Shown here one piece after another: positions 1 to 9,277 of a DNA stretch of 38,134 nt. The first letter of the stretch is position 1. Each line of letters opens with the position of its first letter. A program made the translations under genes and the position numbers. Under the pieces are notes generated by a model. The model did not search any database and had not been told where the DNA came from. It saw only the letters and a list, made by a program, of their open reading frames with translations. The stretch comes from Candidatus Aminicenantota bacterium (GTDB lineage: Bacteria; Acidobacteriota; Aminicenantia; Aminicenantales; Saccharicenantaceae), in NCBI GenBank assembly GCA_026393975.1, contig JAPKZD010000015.1, positions 62,640 to 100,773 on the forward strand, read 5' to 3'.

Positions 1-630
1 GGCGAAGAGATCGAGTTCATCCCCGCGACCCCGCCGTCCGGGGAGGAGCCGCCCAAACAGCCGACGACCCCGCCAGCCGTAGAGAAGACGGAAAAGAAGG
101 AGCCGGACGACAAGGCCGCCTCGCACGAGGGCTCCCGTCACCTCAAGGAAAAGCTGAGGAAAAAAGAGGCCGAGGCGAAGCATCTCAAGAAAGAGCTCGA
201 CGAACTCAAGGAACAGTATCTCCGCAAGCTCGCCGATGCCGAGAATCTGCGCAAGCGCTTCGAGCGCGAAAAGAGCGATTACTTCCAGTACGCCCTGAGC
301 GAGCTCCTGCTCGAACTGCTCGCCATCTCGGACAACTTCGAACGGGCCCTCCAGAGCGCCCCCGCAGAAACGGACGGAAAGACGTTCCGGGACGGCGTCG
401 AACTCATCCACAGGATGCTCCAGAGCCTCCTCGTTAAGAACGGCGTCCAGCCGATCGTCCTCAAGGACCGGGCTTTCGATCCGAACCTGCATCACGCCAT
501 GATCATGGAGGAATCCGAGAACGTCCAGGAGCCCGAGGTCGCGGAGGAGCTCCAGAAGGGCTACATGCATCACACCCGTCTCCTGCGTCCGACGATGGTC
601 AAGGTTTGCGTTCCGAAGAAAGGGCAATAA
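1..630 (+). CDS. grpE: GrpE nucleotide exchange factor (5' end outside window)
   Basis: GrpE exchanges ADP for ATP on DnaK in the cytoplasm. The reading frame is open from base 1, so the start lies upstream; 209 residues are visible. The first ~45 residues are Pro/Glu/Lys-rich and probably disordered. They are followed by a long charged helix (about residues 47-90, containing [19 protein letters not shown]) typical of the GrpE dimerisation coiled coil. Then come the conserved SDNFERAL segment and the C-terminal beta-domain, with FDPNLHHAM and a closing LLRPTMVKV motif. These are hallmark GrpE segments. It ends 4 bp before dnaK and is followed by dnaJ, the classical chaperone operon order. No HrcA/CIRCE element can be assessed because the promoter is outside the window. 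Identification is firm; only the N-terminus is missing. Confidence 0.95.
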   Translation, partial: GEEIEFIPATPPSGEEPPKQPTTPPAVEKTEKKEPDDKAASHEGSRHLKEKLRKKEAEAKHLKKELDELKEQYLRKLADAENLRKRFEREKSDYFQYALSELLLELLAISDNFERALQSAPAETDGKTFRDGVELIHRMLQSLLVKNGVQPIVLKDRAFDPNLHHAMIMEESENVQEPEVAEELQKGYMHHTRLLRPTMVKVCVPKKGQ

Positions 631-634
631 CGAC

Positions 635-2223
635 ATGGGACACGTCATCGGCATCGACCTCGGCACCACGTATTCCTGCATCGCTTGTCTCGAAGGCGGC
701 CGGCCGGTCGTCATCCCCAACGTGGAAGGGCTTCCCACGACGCCTTCCGTGGTTTCCTTCACGGGTTCCGGGGAACGCCTTGTCGGGACCCTGGCTATGC
801 GCCAGGCCGCCACCAACCCCGCCAACACCTTCTACGCGGTCAAGCGCCTCATCGGTCAGAAATTCAACTCCCCCGAGATCCAGGAAGCTCAGAAAAGACT
901 GCCCTACAAGCTGAAGGAGGCCCCCAACGGCGACGTCCTCGTCGTCCTCGGCGCCAAGACCCTGAGCCCGCCTGAAATCTCCTCGATGGTCCTGGGTTAC
1001 CTTACCTGAAGTCCTGCGCCGAATCCTATTTCGGCGAACCGGTCTCGGACGCCGTCATCACCGTGCCGGCCCATTTCAACGACGCCCAGCGGCAGGCGAC
1101 CAAGGACGCGGCCACGATCTGTGGGCTCGAGGTCCAGCGCGTGATCAACGAGCCGACGGCCGCCGGGCTCGCCTACGGGCTCGACACCAAGAAAAACGGC
1201 CTGGCCGCGGTCTTCGACTTGGGCGGAGGGACGTTCGACATCACCATTCTCGAATTCAGTGACGGCGTGTTCCACGTCCTGGCCACCAACGGCGATTCCT
1301 ATCTCGGCGGCGAGGACTTCGACAACCGCATCCTGGAATGGCTCTACGAGGATTTCCTGACCGAAACGAAGATCGACCTGAGCGCGGACAAGCTCGCGCT
1401 CCAGCGCGTGAAGGAGGCCGCGGAAAAGGCCAAGAGGGAGCTGTCGTTCACCATGGAGACGGAGATCAACCTGCCTTTCATCTCCTCCGACAAGACCAGC
1501 TCGAAGCACATCCGCAAGGTGCTCAGCCGGCAGACCCTCGAAGCCATGACCGGCGACCTCGTCGAGCGGACGATCCCGCGCATCGAGCAGGCGCTCGCGG
1601 ACGCCCGGCTGAGCCCCGACCGGATCGCCCACGTCATCCTCGTCGGCGGCCAGACCCGGATGCCTCTGGTCCGGCAGAGGGTCACCGAGTTCTTCGGCAG
1701 GAAGCCGGAAGAACATGTCAACCCCGACGAGATCGTAGCCATGGGCGCGGCCATCCAGTCGGGGATCCTCGACGGCCAGATCCGGGATCTCGTCCTGCTT
1801 CTCGACGTCACGCCATTCGCGCTGGGGATCGAGACCGAAGGCGACGGCTACGAAAGGGTCATCGAGAGGAACATGACCCTCCCGACGCACAAGGTCAAAG
1901 CCTTCACGACCGTGGAGCACAACCAGAGGCGGGTCCGCATCCATGTCCTGCAAGGAGAAGGCCTCCTGGCATCCATGAATAAATCGCTGGCCGTCTTCGA
2001 GCTCGTCGGGATCGAGCCCGCCCCGGCCGGGGTACCTCAGATCGATGTCACCTTCGAGATCAACGCCGACGGCCTGGCCCGGGTCTCGGCCAAGGATAAG
2101 GAGACCGGCCTCGAGCAGAAGGTCGAAGTCAGGCCGTCCTCGGGCCTCATGCCGACGGAGGTCGAGGAGATGCGGCGGCGGCAGACCGGCCAGGAAGTCA
2201 TCAAGCTGGGGCCGAATGGCTAA
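635..2223 (+). pseudogene. dnaK: DnaK (Hsp70) chaperone, interrupted by a 5-bp duplication and lacking the C-terminal lid
   Basis: Hsp70 ATPase/peptide-binding chaperone partnered by the flanking grpE and dnaJ. The first frame (635-1009, ATG) carries the phosphate-1 motif [10 protein letters not shown] and stops at TGA 1007. The protein resumes from about 1006 in the +1 frame with [34 protein letters not shown] and [14 protein letters not shown]. The break coincides with TTACC repeated at 997-1006. Removing one unit restores [15 protein letters not shown] and gives one protein of about 527 aa. That is about 100 residues shorter than usual: it contains the whole ATPase domain and the beta-sandwich, then ends about 18 residues after the SSGL motif, so the helical lid is absent. 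dnaJ starts inside the last codons, leaving no room for a lid. The frameshift may be an assembly or strain-level error; the missing lid is not explained by it. A downstream GTG at 1063 could start a fragment. Confidence 0.88.
997..1006 (+). repeat. 5-bp tandem duplication TTACC x2 that shifts the dnaK frame
   Basis: The sequence reads GGTTACCTTACCTGAAG where the DnaK family would need GGT TAC CTG AAG (Gly-Tyr-Leu-Lys). One extra TTACC unit accounts exactly for the frame change and creates the TGA at 1007-1009. It is either a genuine slippage or duplication mutation, or an assembly artefact. Confidence 0.85.
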
Positions 2224-3337
2224 TAAGGATTATTACCAGGTCCTCGGTGTGGCCCGGGACGCCTCCGTCGAGGACATCAAGAAGGCCTACCGCCAACACG
2301 CCCTGAAGCACCACCCGGACCGCAATCCCGGCAGCAAAGAGGCCGAGGAGAGGTTCAAGGAAGCGGCGGAAGCCTACAGCGTCCTGGCCGACGCCGGGAA
2401 AAGGTCTGCCTACGACCGCTTCGGGCAGGACGGCTTGCGCGGCGATGGCTTCTCCGGGTTCGACTCCTCCGTTTTTGAGGGCTTCGAAGACATCCTTGGG
2501 AATTTATTCGGGTTCAGCTTCGGCGATTTCTTCGGCGGACGGAGCGCCGGCCGAGGCGGCCGGCGGGGGGGCCGCGACCTGGCCCTGGAGGTCGAGATCG
2601 GCCTCGAAGAGGCCGCCGCTGGCGTGGAGAAGGAGATCAAAATGAACCGGGCGGAGACCTGCCCGGCCTGCCGGGGCTCGAAACGGAAACCGGGGACCCG
2701 GGCGACGTCGTGCCCGACCTGCGGGGGCACGGGACAGGTCCGTTATCAACAGGGCTTCTTCACCCTGGCCAGGACCTGCCCGCGATGCCAGGGCGGGGGG
2801 GAAATCAACGTTTCGCCGTGCGAATCCTGCCAGGGGAAAGGGCACGTCAGGGAGAAACGCTCCCTCAAGGTTCGCATCCCGGCAGGCGTCGCGGACGGGT
2901 CGCGGCTGAGGCTCGTCGGCGAGGGCGAGGCCGGGGAGGAAGGCATGCCGGCCGGGGACCTTTATGTCGTGACCCGGGTCCGCAAGCACCCCTTCTTCGA
3001 ACGGGAGGCGACCGACCTCGCCTGCGAGATCACGGTCTCCTTCACCCAGGCCGCCCTCGGCGCGCGGGTCGAGATCCCCACGCTCGAAGGGAGCGAGATC
3101 CTGAGGGTCCCGGCCGGGACCCAGCCGGGCGAGATCATCCGCCTCAAGGGGAAGGGCATCCAGGACGTCGCCGGGCGGCGGAAGGGCGACCTTTTCGTCA
3201 AGGTCCAGGTGCGGACGCCCGAAAACCTTACTAAAGACCAAAAGATCCTGCTGACGAAACTGGCCGAAGTCCGGGGCGAGGACATCGAATCGGTCGACAA
3301 GAGCGTCATCCACCGGATGAAGAATATTTTCCAGTGA
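2216..3337 (+). CDS. dnaJ: DnaJ (Hsp40) co-chaperone
   Basis: Type I DnaJ, 373 aa, which delivers clients to DnaK and stimulates its ATPase. The J-domain starts at the N-terminus ([12 protein letters not shown]) and has the invariant HPD ([10 protein letters not shown]). A Gly/Phe-rich linker follows (about residues 75-120, [18 protein letters not shown]). The zinc region has [24 protein letters not shown] and CESCQGKG; the first deviates from CxxCxGxG at its last Gly but keeps both cysteines. The C-terminal client-binding domains are complete ([22 protein letters not shown]). The chosen ATG overlaps the end of dnaK by 8 bp (ATGGCTAA), so translation is probably coupled. Open sequence upstream of this ATG in the same frame is only the dnaK gene read out of frame. 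Confidence 0.95.
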   Translation: MANKDYYQVLGVARDASVEDIKKAYRQHALKHHPDRNPGSKEAEERFKEAAEAYSVLADAGKRSAYDRFGQDGLRGDGFSGFDSSVFEGFEDILGNLFGFSFGDFFGGRSAGRGGRRGGRDLALEVEIGLEEAAAGVEKEIKMNRAETCPACRGSKRKPGTRATSCPTCGGTGQVRYQQGFFTLARTCPRCQGGGEINVSPCESCQGKGHVREKRSLKVRIPAGVADGSRLRLVGEGEAGEEGMPAGDLYVVTRVRKHPFFEREATDLACEITVSFTQAALGARVEIPTLEGSEILRVPAGTQPGEIIRLKGKGIQDVAGRRKGDLFVKVQVRTPENLTKDQKILLTKLAEVRGEDIESVDKSVIHRMKNIFQ

Positions 3338-3426
3338 GCCGGCCACGAGCGTGAGCGCGAATCCGTTTTACGTCCCCCGCATGTCGCAAGAGGCGTCGCG
3401 GACCGTCCGTTTCTGGATCGAGTGAC

Positions 3427-4365
3427 ATGTTTCTCCAAGGGCAGAAAGTCGGGAAATACGAAATCATCCGGTCCCTCGGCAGCGGCGGGTTCGGTTCCGT
3501 ATACCTGGCCAAGGACACCTGGCTCGACATCAAGGTGGCCATCAAGGTCCCCCACAAGCAGTCCGCCGAACTCTACAAGCTCCTTAAGGAACCGCGCCTC
3601 CAGGCCGCCCTCAGCCATCCGAACATCGTCCGGATGCTGGCTGCGGAGAAGGAGAAGAACGTCTTTTTCATGGTCATGGAATACATCAAGGGGCCGACCT
3701 TGGAGAAGATCCTGGACAAGGAGCGGATCCTGGGGACGGATCAGGCTATCGACTTCATCAAGCAGATCTCCTACGGCGTCGACCACGCCCACAAGGCCAA
3801 GATCATCCACCGCGACCTCCGGCCCTCGAACATCATCGTCTCTGAGGAAGGGACGGCTAAGATCACCGATTTCGGGACGTCGGCCTGGCTCAACGCGGTG
3901 CCCTACGCCTCGACGCGGATCGGCTCGCCGCCCTACATGGCACCCGAGCAGTTCATGGGCAAGGCCGGCTATGCCGCCGACCTCTACTCCCTGGGCTGCA
4001 TATTCTACGAGATGATCATCGGCCGGCCGCCGATCTTCGACCCGGACCCGTTCAAGATCCTGGAGATGGCCCAGCAGGGGAAGATCACCCCGCCGAGGAT
4101 CAAGAACAACCGCGTCCCCAAGGAGATCGACGCCATCATCATGCGGGCCCTGGCGCCGAAGGTCGAGGACAGGTACCAGAGCGCCTCCGAGATCATCCGC
4201 GATCTATCCCTCTTCAAGGGCAAGGCGCCCAAGACCTCGGAAATCGACGACATCATGCTCCGGATCAAGGCCCGGGAGCAGAAAACGACCGCCCTTTGCA
4301 GGAACTGCCGACGGCCTCTCCCCCCCAAATCCCGCAACTGCCCTCACTGCGGAGAGAATGTCTGA
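3427..4365 (+). CDS. Soluble Hanks-type Ser/Thr protein kinase with C-terminal zinc ribbon
   Basis: 312 aa cytoplasmic kinase. Visible motifs are the Gly loop GSGGFGSVY (18-26), ATP lysine in VAIK (K40), HRDLRPSN catalytic loop (D130), DFG (148-150) and APE in MAPEQ (172-174). The residue two after the catalytic Asp is Arg132 where Ser/Thr kinases normally have Lys; Arg at this place is seen in some tyrosine-kinase loops, so activity is possible but specificity is uncertain. No transmembrane segment or PASTA/TPR sensor is present. The protein ends in a CxxC-x10-CxxC zinc ribbon (C291, C294, C305, C308). It lies 89 bp after dnaJ with no clear promoter or strong ribosome site between, so it may be transcribed with the chaperone operon. 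Substrate unknown. Confidence 0.88.
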   Translation: MFLQGQKVGKYEIIRSLGSGGFGSVYLAKDTWLDIKVAIKVPHKQSAELYKLLKEPRLQAALSHPNIVRMLAAEKEKNVFFMVMEYIKGPTLEKILDKERILGTDQAIDFIKQISYGVDHAHKAKIIHRDLRPSNIIVSEEGTAKITDFGTSAWLNAVPYASTRIGSPPYMAPEQFMGKAGYAADLYSLGCIFYEMIIGRPPIFDPDPFKILEMAQQGKITPPRIKNNRVPKEIDAIIMRALAPKVEDRYQSASEIIRDLSLFKGKAPKTSEIDDIMLRIKAREQKTTALCRNCRRPLPPKSRNCPHCGENV

Positions 4366-4382
4366 TTCCCCCCTGGAGGCGA

Positions 4383-4410
4383 TTGACTTCGGCCTCGGGG
4401 ATGAGATAAC
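4383..4410 (+). promoter_or_regulatory. Putative sigma70 promoter for ilvE-pilT-alaS
   Basis: TTGACT (4383-4388), 16-bp spacer, GATAAC (4405-4410), 40 bp before the ilvE ATG. AAGGAG at 4439-4444 supplies the ribosome site. This is a pattern match only. Confidence 0.45.
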
Positions 4411-4450
4411 ATGAGGCCTTCGTGACCAGAGGACGACGAAGGAGCGGCCG

Positions 4451-5374
4451 ATGAGCCCATTCACCGAAAACGGCATCGTCTGGATGAACGGCAGGCTGGT
4501 CGCCTGGAAAGACGCGACGATCCATCTCGCCTCCCATGTCATCCATTACGGGAGCTCGATCTTCGAAGGCCTGCGGGCCTACGACACCCCCCGCGGGACG
4601 GCCCTCTTCCGCCTCCCGGACCACACCCGACGGCTCTACAATTCGTGTAAGATCTACCGGATGGAAGTCCCGTATTCCCAGGACGAGTTCAACCGGGCCG
4701 TCATCGAGACCGTCCGGGCCAACAGTCTGAAATCCTGCTACGTCCGGCCCATCGTCTATCGGGGGTACAACAGCTTGGGCGTCAATCCCTTCCCCAACCC
4801 CGTCGACTGCGCCGTCCTTGTCTGGGAGTGGGGCAAGTACCTCGGCCCTGACGCCATGGAGAACGGCGTGGACGTCTGCGTGTCCTCCTGGTGGCGGATC
4901 GCCCCGAACACCTTCCCGGCCTTGGCCAAGGCCGGCGCCAACTACATGAACTCCCAGCTCATCAAGATGGAGGCCCTGCTCGACGGTTACGAGGAGGGCA
5001 TCGCCCTGAACATCCGCGGCCATATCAGCGAGGGGAGCGGCGAAAACCTCTTTTTGGTCAAGGACGGGACCGTCCTGACGCCGCCGCTGTCCTCCTCCAT
5101 TCTGCCGGGGATCACCCGGGACTCGGTCATGACGCTGCTTCGCGAGATGGGCGTGCGCTGCGTCGAGGAGACCATTCCCCGCGAGATGCTCTACATCGCC
5201 GACGAGGTCTTCTTCACCGGCTCCGCGGCCGAGGTCACGCCTATCCGGTCGATCGACAAGATCGTCATCGGGAACGGCAAGCGGGGACCCGTGACCGAGA
5301 AGGTCCAGAAGGCCTTCTTCGACGTCATCGGCGGCAAGCGGGAAGACGCCCATCATTGGCTGACCTTAGTTTGA
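4451..5374 (+). CDS. ilvE: Branched-chain amino acid aminotransferase (PLP fold type IV)
   Basis: 307 aa, the usual length of bacterial IlvE. It catalyses reversible transamination between Leu/Ile/Val and their 2-oxo acids with 2-oxoglutarate, the last step of branched-chain synthesis or the first of degradation. Family signatures include HYGSSIFEGLRAY near the N-terminus and RPIVYRGYNSLGV. The PLP lysine is in LAKAGANYMNS (K160), followed by EEGIALNIRGHISEGSGENLF and PGITRDSVM. The closing TGSAAEVTPIRSID segment is typical of IlvE rather than of D-amino-acid transaminase or ADC lyase. The ATG is preceded by AAGGAG with 6 bp spacing. It is followed after 22 bp by the PilT-like ATPase on the same strand. 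No other branched-chain pathway genes are nearby. Confidence 0.93.
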   Translation: MSPFTENGIVWMNGRLVAWKDATIHLASHVIHYGSSIFEGLRAYDTPRGTALFRLPDHTRRLYNSCKIYRMEVPYSQDEFNRAVIETVRANSLKSCYVRPIVYRGYNSLGVNPFPNPVDCAVLVWEWGKYLGPDAMENGVDVCVSSWWRIAPNTFPALAKAGANYMNSQLIKMEALLDGYEEGIALNIRGHISEGSGENLFLVKDGTVLTPPLSSSILPGITRDSVMTLLREMGVRCVEETIPREMLYIADEVFFTGSAAEVTPIRSIDKIVIGNGKRGPVTEKVQKAFFDVIGGKREDAHHWLTLV

Positions 5375-5396
5375 CAAACCTTACGAGGAGGCTCTC

Positions 5397-6554
5397 ATGG
5401 TCATCGATGAATTCCTGAAGATCGCGATTGAACGGGACGCGTCGGACCTTCACTTCAAGGCCGGCAACAACCCCATGATCCGCGTCCACGGGACGCTCAC
5501 GCCCCTGACCGGGTTCCCCCGGCTGACGGCCCCAGACTGCGAGGAGTTGGCGAACCAGTTGATGACCGAATTCCAGAGGAAGAGGCTGCAAGAGGACCTC
5601 GACCTCGACCTCGCCTACAGCCTCCCCGGGTTCGGGCGCTTCCGCGGCAGCATCTACCGCCAGAGGGGCTCCCTGGCCATCGCCCTGCGCATCATCCCTC
5701 TCGAGGTCAAGACGATCCGCCAGCTCCTTCTGCCCGAAGTCCTGGAGAAGGTCGCCTTCTACCAGCGCGGCCTCGTCCTCGTGACCGGGACGACAGGGAG
5801 CGGCAAGACGACCAGCCTGGCGGCCATGGTGGAATACATCAACACCTTCCGCCGGGAGAACATCATCACCATCGAGGACCCCATCGAGTACCTCCACAAG
5901 GACAAGAAGAGCACGATCAGCCAGCGGGAAGTCGGGATGGACGTCATGAGCTTCGCCCGCGGGCTGCGCGGCTGCCTCCGCGAGGACCCCGACGTCATCC
6001 TCGTCGGGGAAATGCGCGACCTGGACACGATCGAGACGGCGCTCCTCGCCGCGGAAACGGGCCACCTGGTCCTGAGCACGCTCCACACCCTCGACGCCCC
6101 CGAGAGCATCAACCGGATCATATCCGTCTTCGCCCCCCACCACCAGCGCCAGATCCGGCTCCAGCTGGCCAGCATCCTCAAGGCCATCATCTCGATGCGC
6201 TTGGTCCCGCGGATGGACGGTCAGGGCCGCGTGCCCGCCGTCGAGGCCATGATCGCGACCCCCTACATCCAGGAGTGCATCGCCGAGAAGGACAGGACCA
6301 TGATGATCCGCGACGCCATCGCGGCGGGCGTTTCCCAGTACGGCATGCAGACGTTCGACCAGTCCATCTACCAGCTCTACCGCGACGGCTACATCTCCTT
6401 CGAGCAGGGGATGAAGTACTCTTCTAATCCGGACAATTTCAAGCTCCGCATCATGGGCATCCAGTCGACCATCGACATGGCGACCGAGGAGATGGAGAAG
6501 GGGATGAGCAAGATCGACCGGGCCGAGGGGGGGCCGGAAGAAGATCATAAATGA
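5397..6554 (+). CDS. pilT: PilT/PilU-family twitching motility ATPase
   Basis: 385 aa hexameric ATPase that powers retraction of type IV pili at the inner-membrane base. It shows the N-terminal DASDLHFKAGNNP motif of the family, Walker A GTTGSGKTT (131-139), Asp box TIEDPIEY (158-165), Walker B DVILVGEMRD with catalytic Glu205, and His box HLVLSTLHT (223-231). The C-terminal MQTFDQSIYQLYRDGYIS segment resembles PilU more than PilT, so it could be the accessory retraction ATPase. No PilB, PilC or pilin gene is in the window. GAGGAG lies 6 bp before the ATG. The stop overlaps the alaS start (ATGA), implying translational coupling with a housekeeping gene. Confidence 0.9.
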   Translation: MVIDEFLKIAIERDASDLHFKAGNNPMIRVHGTLTPLTGFPRLTAPDCEELANQLMTEFQRKRLQEDLDLDLAYSLPGFGRFRGSIYRQRGSLAIALRIIPLEVKTIRQLLLPEVLEKVAFYQRGLVLVTGTTGSGKTTSLAAMVEYINTFRRENIITIEDPIEYLHKDKKSTISQREVGMDVMSFARGLRGCLREDPDVILVGEMRDLDTIETALLAAETGHLVLSTLHTLDAPESINRIISVFAPHHQRQIRLQLASILKAIISMRLVPRMDGQGRVPAVEAMIATPYIQECIAEKDRTMMIRDAIAAGVSQYGMQTFDQSIYQLYRDGYISFEQGMKYSSNPDNFKLRIMGIQSTIDMATEEMEKGMSKIDRAEGGPEEDHK

Positions 6555-9208
6555 AGGCGCAGCGCGTCCGCGAAACCTTCCTCCAATATTTCGCCGACCG
6601 GGGCCACAAGGTCGTCAGGAGTTCGCCCCTCCTGCCCAAGGACGATCCGACCATCCTATTCACCAACGCCGGGATGAACCAGTTCAAGAGCCTTTTCCTG
6701 GGGCTCGAGAAACGCAGCTACAAGAGGGCGGCTACGGTCCAGAAGTGCATGCGGGTCAGCGGCAAACACAACGACCTCGAGACCGTCGGCCGGACGGCCA
6801 AGCACCACACGTTCTTCGAGATGCTCGGCAACTTCTCGTTCGGCGATTACTTCAAGCGGGAGGCCGTCGGCTTCGCCTGGGAGCTCGTCACCGGCGTCTT
6901 CGGCCTGCCCGCGGACCGGCTGTACGCGACGGTCTACCTCGACGACGACGAGGCGTTCAGGATCTGGGCGGACGAGGTCGGCGTCCCGAAAAAGAGGATC
7001 TTCCGCTACGGGAAAAAGGATAATTTCTGGGCCATGGGCGACACCGGCCCGTGCGGCCCGTGCTCCGAGCTCCACTACGACCTGGGCGAGGACATCGAGC
7101 CGGGCGACCCCTTCGCCCTGATCGAGAAGGGGAGCGACCGCTTCCTCGAGCTCTGGAACCTCGTCTTCATGGAGTTCGACCAGGACGAAAAGGGCGTTCT
7201 GCGGCCGCTGCCGTCACCGTCGATCGATACCGGCATGGGCCTCGAACGCATGGCCGCGGTCGTCCAGGGCAAACGCAGCAATTTCGACACCGACCTGTTC
7301 GCACCCCTCATCGAGAGCGCGAGCGAGCTGGCGAAAAGGGAATATCCGGCCGGGGATGAGGGAGACGTCTCGATCAGGATCATCGCCGACCACATCCGGG
7401 CCGTCACTTTCCTCATCTGCGACGGCGTCACTCCGGCCAACGACGGGCGGGGCTACGTCCTGCGCCGCCTCATCCGCCGGGCCTGCCGGCAGGGGAACCT
7501 CATCGGCATCGACAGGCCTTTCCTCTACGGACTGGTCGGCCGTGTCGGCGACATCATGAAAGACGCCTATCCGGAGCTTCTGGTCTCGGTCGAATACATC
7601 TCGAAGGTCTGTCTTTCCGAGGAGGAGCGGTTTTCGTTCACGCTCTCGTCGGGCCTGCGCTATTTCGACCAGGTCGTCCGGGAGACCCGGGACCAGGGCG
7701 GTGCGGTCCTCCCCGGAGACAAGATTTTCAAGCTTTACGACACCTTCGGCTTTCCCCTCGACCTGTCGCAGGAACTGGCCCGGGAGAAGAGCCTGACCGT
7801 CGACGAGCCCGGCTTCGGGCGGGAGCTCGAGGAGCAGAAGCAGAGAGCCCGGCTTTCCTGGAAGGGCGATGCCAAGCGGAAGGAGAAACTGGCCTACGAG
7901 GTGTTCAAGGACCTCAAGGTCCGCTCTCGGGTCCATGAGGCCGGGGCACTCATGGACATCCGCGTGACCGGTCTCCTCAAGGACGGCCGACGGACCGAGG
8001 TCCTCCGGGCCGGCGAGACCGGCGAGGTCATCCTCGAGGAAACGCCGTTCTACGCCGAGGCGGGAGGCCAGGTCGGCGACACCGGGTCGCTCAAAGGGGC
8101 GAGGTTCTCTGCCATCGTCGAGAACGCGTTCTATATCATGCCCGAGATCGTCGCCCACGGCGTCAAGGTCCTTTCCGGAGAGGCGCGCGAAGGCGACCGG
8201 GTCGATGCCGCGGCCGATCTCGTCCGCCGGCAGGCGATCTCGAACAACCACACAGCGACGCACCTCCTCCACGCGGCCCTCCGGCAGGTCCTGGGTGACC
8301 ACGTCAAACAGGCGGGTTCGCTCGTCGCGCCGACGCGCCTGCGCTTCGATTTCACCCACTTCGCCGCCCTCTCGCGCGAGGAGCTCAAGCGGGTCGAAGA
8401 GATCGTCAACGAGAAGGTCCGGGCCGACATCCCCCTCGAGACCCGGACGACCAGCATCGAGGAAGGGATTCGCGAAGGCGCCATGGCCATCTTCGAGGAA
8501 AAATACGGCGAATCCGTGCGGGTGGTCGGGATCGGCGACTTCAGCAAGGAGCTCTGCGGCGGCGTCCACGTCCACGCCACGGGCGAGATCGGGGTGTTCA
8601 AGATTCTGTCCGAGACGAGCGTCGCCTCGGGCATGCGGCGCATCGAGGCCGTCACCGGGGAAGGGGCCTATCTCTACATCCGGGAGCTCGAAGACCTCGT
8701 CTCCGGCCTGGAGAAGGGCTTGGGCGTCTCGCGGAAGGACCTTCCGACGAGGGTCGACAAACTCCTGTCCCGGGCCGAGGAACTGGAGAGGGAGAACCGG
8801 GGCCTGCGCAAAAAAATGGCCGCCGGCACCGGCGCTGAAAGATCTTCCGTCGACGGAAGGACCGCCGTCAAAACAACGGTCAAGGGAGTCAACGTCCACG
8901 TCCAGAGGATAGACGGATTGACCATCGCCGAGCTCCGCGACATGGCCGATTCCCTGAAGCAGAAGATGGCGAGCGGTGTCGTCGTCCTGGGCGCTGCCGG
9001 CCCGGACAAGGCCTTCGTCGTCGTGTCCGTGACCAAGGACCTGACTGTCCGCATCCAGGCCTGCGCGCTCATCAAGGAGATCGCCCCGGTCATCGGCGGG
9101 GGCGGGGGCGGCAGGCCCGATTTCGCCCAGTCCGGCGGCTCGCGCATAGGAGAACTCGACAATGCCCTTGGGCTCATTCCCGGACTCGTCGAGAGACTGG
9201 CCATCTGA
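6551..9208 (+). CDS. alaS: Alanyl-tRNA synthetase
   Basis: 885 aa class II synthetase charging tRNA-Ala. The N-terminal catalytic domain has RSSPLLPKDDPTILFTNAGM, KHHTFFEMLGNFSFGDYF and DTGPCGPCSE. The editing domain carries the zinc-binding HTATH (H567, H571) and CGGVH (C669, H673) motifs that clear Ser- and Gly-tRNA-Ala. The C-terminal part has a short coiled coil (about 735-760) and the C-Ala/DHHA1 domain ending in a Gly-rich GGGGGGRPDFAQSGG segment. All three modules are present and the length is standard. Its ATG overlaps the TGA of the preceding ATPase gene by 4 bp. Nothing unusual is seen apart from this operon placement. Confidence 0.97.
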   Translation: MKAQRVRETFLQYFADRGHKVVRSSPLLPKDDPTILFTNAGMNQFKSLFLGLEKRSYKRAATVQKCMRVSGKHNDLETVGRTAKHHTFFEMLGNFSFGDYFKREAVGFAWELVTGVFGLPADRLYATVYLDDDEAFRIWADEVGVPKKRIFRYGKKDNFWAMGDTGPCGPCSELHYDLGEDIEPGDPFALIEKGSDRFLELWNLVFMEFDQDEKGVLRPLPSPSIDTGMGLERMAAVVQGKRSNFDTDLFAPLIESASELAKREYPAGDEGDVSIRIIADHIRAVTFLICDGVTPANDGRGYVLRRLIRRACRQGNLIGIDRPFLYGLVGRVGDIMKDAYPELLVSVEYISKVCLSEEERFSFTLSSGLRYFDQVVRETRDQGGAVLPGDKIFKLYDTFGFPLDLSQELAREKSLTVDEPGFGRELEEQKQRARLSWKGDAKRKEKLAYEVFKDLKVRSRVHEAGALMDIRVTGLLKDGRRTEVLRAGETGEVILEETPFYAEAGGQVGDTGSLKGARFSAIVENAFYIMPEIVAHGVKVLSGEAREGDRVDAAADLVRRQAISNNHTATHLLHAALRQVLGDHVKQAGSLVAPTRLRFDFTHFAALSREELKRVEEIVNEKVRADIPLETRTTSIEEGIREGAMAIFEEKYGESVRVVGIGDFSKELCGGVHVHATGEIGVFKILSETSVASGMRRIEAVTGEGAYLYIRELEDLVSGLEKGLGVSRKDLPTRVDKLLSRAEELERENRGLRKKMAAGTGAERSSVDGRTAVKTTVKGVNVHVQRIDGLTIAELRDMADSLKQKMASGVVVLGAAGPDKAFVVVSVTKDLTVRIQACALIKEIAPVIGGGGGGRPDFAQSGGSRIGELDNALGLIPGLVERLAI

Positions 9209-9234
9209 CCCCCCAAATTCACCCCCGGCGGGGA

Positions 9235-9263
9235 TTGCCAAACGGCCCGGTTTTTGTCAAGAT
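9235..9263 (+). promoter_or_regulatory. Putative promoter for the lytic transglycosylase
   Basis: TTGCCA (9235-9240), 17-bp spacer, CAAGAT (9258-9263). Transcription would start only a few bases before the ATG at 9278, giving a very short leader. No convincing Shine-Dalgarno sequence is visible. Confidence 0.4.
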
Positions 9264-9277
9264 AGCGTCAACGAACG

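Noticed and set aside
4265-5356. Long minus-strand open frame over ilvE
   Set aside because: A shadow of the ilvE coding frame in high-GC DNA; the plus-strand protein is a clear IlvE.
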